8,059 nt of DNA, taken from contig CAZOJL010000155.1 of the NCBI GenBank assembly GCA_964580075.1, positions 1-8,059 of the forward strand, given 5' to 3'. Made by a program: the position numbers and the translations under genes. Numbering within the stretch: position 1 is the stretch's first letter; the number at the start of each line of letters is the position of its first letter. The DNA is from VGWG01 sp964580075. Lineage in GTDB: Bacteria > Verrucomicrobiota > Kiritimatiellia > RFP12 > JAAYNR01. Below the pieces are notes generated by a model. The model saw only the letters and a program-made list of their open reading frames with translations, was not told the origin of the DNA and did no database searches. Positions 4,989-8,059 of this stretch are shown in pieces.

Positions 4989-5777
4989 ATGCCCGAAACA
5001 ACCCTCTCCTGGCCCGCGCTGGCCGCCAGTTTTCTGATGCTCGTGCCGCCGCTCGTGATTGCGGCGCGGCTGGGTGTGCCCGTGATACGCGACACGCTCG
5101 TGAGCACGCTGCGCATGACCGTCCAACTGCTGCTGGTGGGGGTCTATCTTGGATTTGTCTTCCGCGCCAACCATCCCGGGCTGACCCTGGCCTGGGTGCT
5201 CGTGATGCTGGTGGTGGCTGATGGGTCGATCCTCCGCGGCTGCGGGCTGAGCCTTCGCACGATGGGGCTGCCGATTTTCGGCGCGCTGGTTCTCGGCACC
5301 GTCGTGCCGTTGCTCTGGATGCTCGGCGCCGTCGTCCGGCCATCGCCGCTCTGGGAGGCCCGTGTCGCCATCCCGCTGTGCGGCATGATCATGGGCAACT
5401 GCCTGAAAGCCAACATCGTGGGGTTGCGGGTTTTTTTTGACGGGGTGCGCAAGCGTGAGCGGGTTTTCCTACTCGCCCTCGCCCAGAGCGCGACACGCCG
5501 CGAGGCGCTTCAGCCTTTCATGCGCGACGCCCTGCAGTCGGCGATGGCTCCTACCCTCGCCACCATGGCTACCACCGGGCTGGTCGCCCTGCCCGGGATG
5601 ATGACGGGCGTGATCCTAGGCGGCATTTCGCCCGCCGAGGCGATCAAGTACCAGCTCATGATCATGCTCGCGATCCTCTGTGCCACCGCCCTCACCGTCA
5701 CCAGTGCCATTCTCCTCGCCCTGCCGCGCACCTTCGCCCCCTCCGGTGTCTGGCGCGGGGATCAAGAAGCGGCTTAG
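4989..5777 (+). CDS. fetB: ABC transporter permease, FetB (YbbM) family
   Basis: A 262-residue polytopic inner-membrane protein, close to the 259 residues of E. coli FetB. Family signatures are present: IPLCGMIMGN (128-137), followed after a cytoplasmic loop (FDGVRKRERVFLLALAQSAT) by GLVALPGMMTGVI (197-209) and ISPAEAIKYQ (213-222). Hydrophobic segments are visible near 10-28, 40-57, 64-78, 93-117, 126-147, 187-212 and 221-245. Its partner should be the ATPase at 3241-3879. In E. coli FetAB exports iron and improves peroxide resistance; the substrate here is inferred. The ATG at 4989 has AAAGGA (4968-4973) about 15 nt upstream, a weak fit. I found no convincing promoter between the repeat segment and the start. 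The gene converges on mgtE and their stop codons overlap by 4 nt. Confidence 0.92.
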   Translation: MPETTLSWPALAASFLMLVPPLVIAARLGVPVIRDTLVSTLRMTVQLLLVGVYLGFVFRANHPGLTLAWVLVMLVVADGSILRGCGLSLRTMGLPIFGALVLGTVVPLLWMLGAVVRPSPLWEARVAIPLCGMIMGNCLKANIVGLRVFFDGVRKRERVFLLALAQSATRREALQPFMRDALQSAMAPTLATMATTGLVALPGMMTGVILGGISPAEAIKYQLMIMLAILCATALTVTSAILLALPRTFAPSGVWRGDQEAA

Positions 5778-7627
5778 GACAGCCAGGCAGAGGCGATGCC
5801 GAAATACAGCAGCACCCCGAGAATGTCGGCGATGGAGGCCACCAAGGGCCCGCTGGCGACCGCGGGGTCCTGTCCCAGTTTGCGCAAGACGAAGGGCAGC
5901 GACAGTCCCAGCAAGCTACTGACGAACACGATCGAGACCATGGCAAGCGAAACGACCATGCCGAGTGCGACGTCGGCCCGCCACCAGGCCAGCAGGAAGA
6001 CCGCTGCGGCCATCGACAACCCGAGACCCAGCGACACGCGCATTTCCCGTTTCACGGCCTTGAAGTAATCCCGGACTTCCAACTCGCCCAGCGCCATACT
6101 GCGGATGACCAGTGTCGCGGCCTGAGAACCGGCGTTACCCCCGCTCGCGATCACCAGCGGCAGAAAGACGACCAGGGTCACAACCCTGCTGATCAGACCC
6201 GAGAAATGAGCGATGCCCGCGCCGGACAGGATATTGATGAGCACCAGGACGAGGAGCCAATGAACCCGGCCGCGGTACAGCATCCTGAGCGGCGCCCGGA
6301 GGTATTCCTCCTCCAGGGGGCGGATGGCGCTGCCTTTGTGAATGTCCTCGGTTGCCTCTTCTTCGGCGACATCCAGAATGTCGTCGGTCGTCACAATGCC
6401 CAGCAACACGCCGTCGTCGTCAATCACCGGCAGCGCATACAGGTTGTACTTCTTGAAGACCCGCACCGCCTCCTCGCGATCCTGAAGCGACGTGAGCGCG
6501 GCATAGTGGCCATCCATCAGGGATCGGATCGATGTCGTCGGTTCGGCTAGGATGACTTTGCGGAGCAACAGGTCATCGATCAGGACGCCGTGCGCGTCGG
6601 TCACATACACCATGACCATGGTTTCGGAATCGGTCCCCGTCTTGCGGATGTGATCGATCGCCGTGGCGACGCTCCAGTCGGCACGGATGGAGACATAGCG
6701 GTTCGTCATCAGCCGACCGACGCTGTCCTCCGGATAGCTCAACATCGCCAGCGTCTCGCGGCGGTCCTCATCGCTCAGCAGGTTCAGTAATTCCTGCAGA
6801 ACGCGCGCGGGAAGCTCTTCAAACAGGGCCGTCCGATCATCGGGCGGAAGCGCGGAAATGACCTGCCGGGTTTCCTCCTTGGCCATGTGCGCGATCAAGG
6901 TATTCTGCGCGGGAAGCTCCAGCAGGGAAAACACCTCGTCCGCCAAATGCCGGGGGAGCAAACGGAAGAGGAGAATGCGGTTGTTCCCCTGCAACCCGTC
7001 CATCAACTCGGCGATTTCCGGGGCCGGCTGCTCAATCAGAAAACGTCTGACTTCGCTCAAACGCCCCGACACCATCATGTCAATGATTTCCGGCAGCAGC
7101 ACCTGCCGGAGGTGGGTCGCGCTGGCGCGGAACAACGGGAGGGCGTGACTGGATGTGACGTCGTTCGCCACGGCGTCGGCCCATTCGATCAGCCGGACAT
7201 GCACGTCTCGAAGGTCCGTGAAATCATCGGTCTCGCGCAGCGGACTGTTGCTTTCAAAGATCCGGGCAAGCGACGAGATCTCGTGCAGAAAGGCATGGCT
7301 GACGTTGTCGGGGACATAATAGGCGAGCAGAATGCGCGCGGGTGTGCCGTCCTCATTGCCGTAATCCACGCCTCCCCGGCTCCACCCGATCGCGCAGATC
7401 AGATCGCCCGGTTCGGTGATCCGCGCATGCGGACAGGCGATGCCATGACCGAGATACGTGTTGCCGACGGCTTCACGATCCATCATCCGCTGAAAAATCA
7501 CCTTGGCATCAAGCGTATTCCCCGCCTGCGCGATCAGGTGCGACAAATCCTCAAGGGCGCCGTCCTTATGTGTATCCGACAGCGCGATGAGGCGCCCTTC
7601 GGCGATGGCTTGTAGCAAGGATTGCAT
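5774..7627 (-). CDS. mgtE: MgtE magnesium channel with N-terminal PTS EIIA domain
   Basis: A 617-residue protein. Residues 1-150 form a PTS EIIA domain of the fructose/mannitol/Ntr type: YLGHGIACPHARI (58-70) contains the phosphorylatable histidine, His67, and VSHAFLHEISSLARIF (109-124) the later conserved region. A MgtE_N helical superhelix follows (about 180-295), two CBS domains (about 303-365 and 366-425, with LYALPVIDDDGVLLGIVTTDD), then five membrane helices (about 452-617). Channel hallmarks are present: SGGNAGSQAATL (495-506) and DPAVASGPLVASIADILG (587-604), with Asp601 at the place of the pore Asp of Thermus MgtE (D432). Usual MgtE length is about 450. It should carry Mg2+ inward, gated by intracellular Mg2+ through MgtE_N/CBS; PTS control through His67 is inferred. 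The ATG at 7627 is the first Met after the tRNA; no Shine-Dalgarno sequence precedes it. Confidence 0.93.
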   Translation of the reverse strand: MQSLLQAIAEGRLIALSDTHKDGALEDLSHLIAQAGNTLDAKVIFQRMMDREAVGNTYLGHGIACPHARITEPGDLICAIGWSRGGVDYGNEDGTPARILLAYYVPDNVSHAFLHEISSLARIFESNSPLRETDDFTDLRDVHVRLIEWADAVANDVTSSHALPLFRASATHLRQVLLPEIIDMMVSGRLSEVRRFLIEQPAPEIAELMDGLQGNNRILLFRLLPRHLADEVFSLLELPAQNTLIAHMAKEETRQVISALPPDDRTALFEELPARVLQELLNLLSDEDRRETLAMLSYPEDSVGRLMTNRYVSIRADWSVATAIDHIRKTGTDSETMVMVYVTDAHGVLIDDLLLRKVILAEPTTSIRSLMDGHYAALTSLQDREEAVRVFKKYNLYALPVIDDDGVLLGIVTTDDILDVAEEEATEDIHKGSAIRPLEEEYLRAPLRMLYRGRVHWLLVLVLINILSGAGIAHFSGLISRVVTLVVFLPLVIASGGNAGSQAATLVIRSMALGELEVRDYFKAVKREMRVSLGLGLSMAAAVFLLAWWRADVALGMVVSLAMVSIVFVSSLLGLSLPFVLRKLGQDPAVASGPLVASIADILGVLLYFGIASAWLS

Positions 7628-7641
7628 GATGAAGACCGAAG

Positions 7642-7731
7642 TGGCGGAGGGGGAGGGATTCGAACCCCCGGTACCTTGCGGCACGCATGATTTCGAGTCA
7701 TGTGCATTCAACCAGGCTCTGCCACCCCTCC
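7642..7731 (-). tRNA. tRNA-Ser (anticodon CGA) with encoded CCA
   Basis: A class II tRNA of 90 nt including CCA. The acceptor stem GGAGGGG pairs perfectly with CCCCTCC, then discriminator G (7645) and CCA (7644-7642). The anticodon arm is CATGA-CTCGAAA-TCATG, with CGA in the middle of the loop, reading UCG. A long variable arm (about CGTGCCGCAAGGTACC) is as expected for serine. The T arm is GGGGG-TTCGAAT-CCCTC with one G·U pair. All elements are intact, so it should be functional. It has its own promoter just upstream and lies 14 nt before the mgtE start. Confidence 0.97.
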
Positions 7732-7747
7732 GTAGCAAGACGCCGTT

Positions 7748-7776
7748 AAAATAGCGGATCACCCGTGCGACGTCAA
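7748..7776 (-). promoter_or_regulatory. Promoter for tRNA-Ser (and possibly mgtE)
   Basis: On the minus strand TTGACG (7771-7776), a 17-nt spacer and TATTTT (7748-7753). Expected initiation is near 7741, about 10 nt before the tRNA 5' end at 7731. No separate promoter space exists between the tRNA and mgtE, so the same transcript may continue into mgtE. Confidence 0.7.
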
Positions 7777-7847
7777 GACCGTATAAGGGCGCACGCGCCA
7801 GGTCCGGTTTCAGGGAACACAACTCACTCATGAACAAGGACTTCCAA

Positions 7848-7942
7848 CCTGACACCAGAAACCCGAAACCTGAAACCCGAAACCTGACACCTGACACCCG
7901 AAACCTGACACCCGAAACCTGATACCTGACACCTGACACCTG
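7848..7942. repeat. 7-bp tandem repeat array, 13 units plus a partial
   Basis: The units follow the consensus CC(T/C)GA(A/C)A: CCTGACA, CCAGAAA, CCCGAAA, CCTGAAA, CCCGAAA, CCTGACA twice, CCCGAAA, CCTGACA, CCCGAAA, CCTGATA, CCTGACA twice, then CCTG. Two unit types partly alternate, giving a 14-bp higher-order period. The minus strand translates as VSGVRFRVSG-like peptides, which is a by-product. The 71 nt between this array and the tRNA promoter (7777-7847) hold nothing that I recognise. Confidence 0.9.
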
Positions 7943-7993
7943 CTTTTCCCTCTGATCTGAGACCCCTTTCGGCGAGAAATGTCATAAGGAGAA

Positions 7994-8059
7994 TTGCTGA
8001 TCCAACAGCTGCGATTCAGACAGTGGGGAGGCGGGCGGCGTGTGCGGGCGGTGGCGAAG
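7994..8059 (+). CDS. Possible 5' end of a gene at the right edge
   Basis: AAGGAG at 7986-7991 is followed by an open frame to the window end, with possible non-ATG starts TTG 7994 or CTG 7997, reading LLIQQLRFRQWGGGRRVR. In the same frame a GTG at 8042 has GGGGAGG (8025-8031) 10 nt upstream. Only 22 codons are visible and spacing to the first Shine-Dalgarno sequence is short, so this is tentative. The sequence 7943-7985 shows nothing else. Confidence 0.2.
   Translation, partial: MLIQQLRFRQWGGGRRVRAVAK

Noticed and set aside
4751..5221. 156-codon frame running into fetB
   Set aside because: Its second half is the out-of-frame shadow of fetB and its middle is the palindrome; only the first 25 or so codons may be a remnant.
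6887..7615. 242-codon plus-strand frame opposite mgtE
   Set aside because: It lies wholly antisense to the well-supported EIIA-MgtE gene and has no recognisable domains.
7830..7920. Small plus-strand frame from ATG 7830 through the 7-bp repeats
   Set aside because: It has no ribosome binding site and its content is dictated by the tandem repeat.
7628..7939. N-terminal extension of mgtE back to 7939 (VSGVRFRVSG-rich)
   Set aside because: The extension reads through the tRNA-Ser gene and the 7-bp tandem array; the peptide is a translation artefact.
7848..7942. CRISPR array
   Set aside because: Repeats are 7 bp and contiguous, with no spacers and no cas genes nearby.

Overview
The window is a GC-rich bacterial chromosome segment with tightly packed genes, two -35/-10 promoters of the sigma-70 type (both TTGACG with a 17-nt spacer), and short repeat families in the gaps. 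The repeats (7-bp CCTGACA/CCCGAAA tandem units, GCAGGAAGGCAGGAA hairpins) and a GxxExxY-family gene remind me of environmental genomes from the Planctomycetota/Verrucomicrobiota/Kiritimatiellota/Lentisphaerota side of the tree. That placement is an inference from style, not from a marker gene.

Layout. (1) 1-392, minus: the 5' end of an exported metallo-beta-lactamase-fold protein of the persulfide dioxygenase/rhodanese type, running off the left edge. (2) 393-597: divergent promoter region. (3) 598-3879, plus: a compact run of four genes (DUF3592-type membrane protein; M24 Xaa-Pro peptidase-like protein; free-standing NIF3/YqfO-type domain; FetA-like ABC ATPase), with gaps of 19 and 18 nt and then a 4-nt ATGA overlap. 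(4) 3880-4988: 1.1 kb of less GC-rich sequence with one gene, a GxxExxY/PD-(D/E)XK nuclease-fold protein, framed by two copies of a 60-85 nt hairpin repeat and followed by further dyads, including a perfect 34-bp palindrome. (5) 4989-5777, plus: FetB-like permease, the expected membrane partner of the ATPase at 3241-3879. (6) 5774-7627, minus: an MgtE magnesium channel carrying an N-terminal PTS EIIA domain; its stop codon overlaps that of fetB. (7) 7642-7731, minus: tRNA-Ser(CGA) with encoded CCA and a good promoter, 14 nt upstream of mgtE. (8) 7848-7942: 7-bp tandem repeats, then 117 nt that may hold the start of another gene.

How it fits together. The ATPase and the FetB-like permease should form one ABC exporter of the FetAB (YbbL/YbbM) type, known for iron export in E. 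coli. Here the two halves are separated by the repeat-rich GxxExxY segment, which looks like a later insertion into a once contiguous operon. The adjacent MgtE adds a second metal-transport system, and its EIIA domain suggests control by PTS phosphorylation. The strongest leads are the EIIA-MgtE fusion, the split fetA/fetB pair with its hairpin-flanked nuclease-like gene, and the tRNA-Ser/mgtE junction. I see no CRISPR array, rRNA, transposase or classical terminator.
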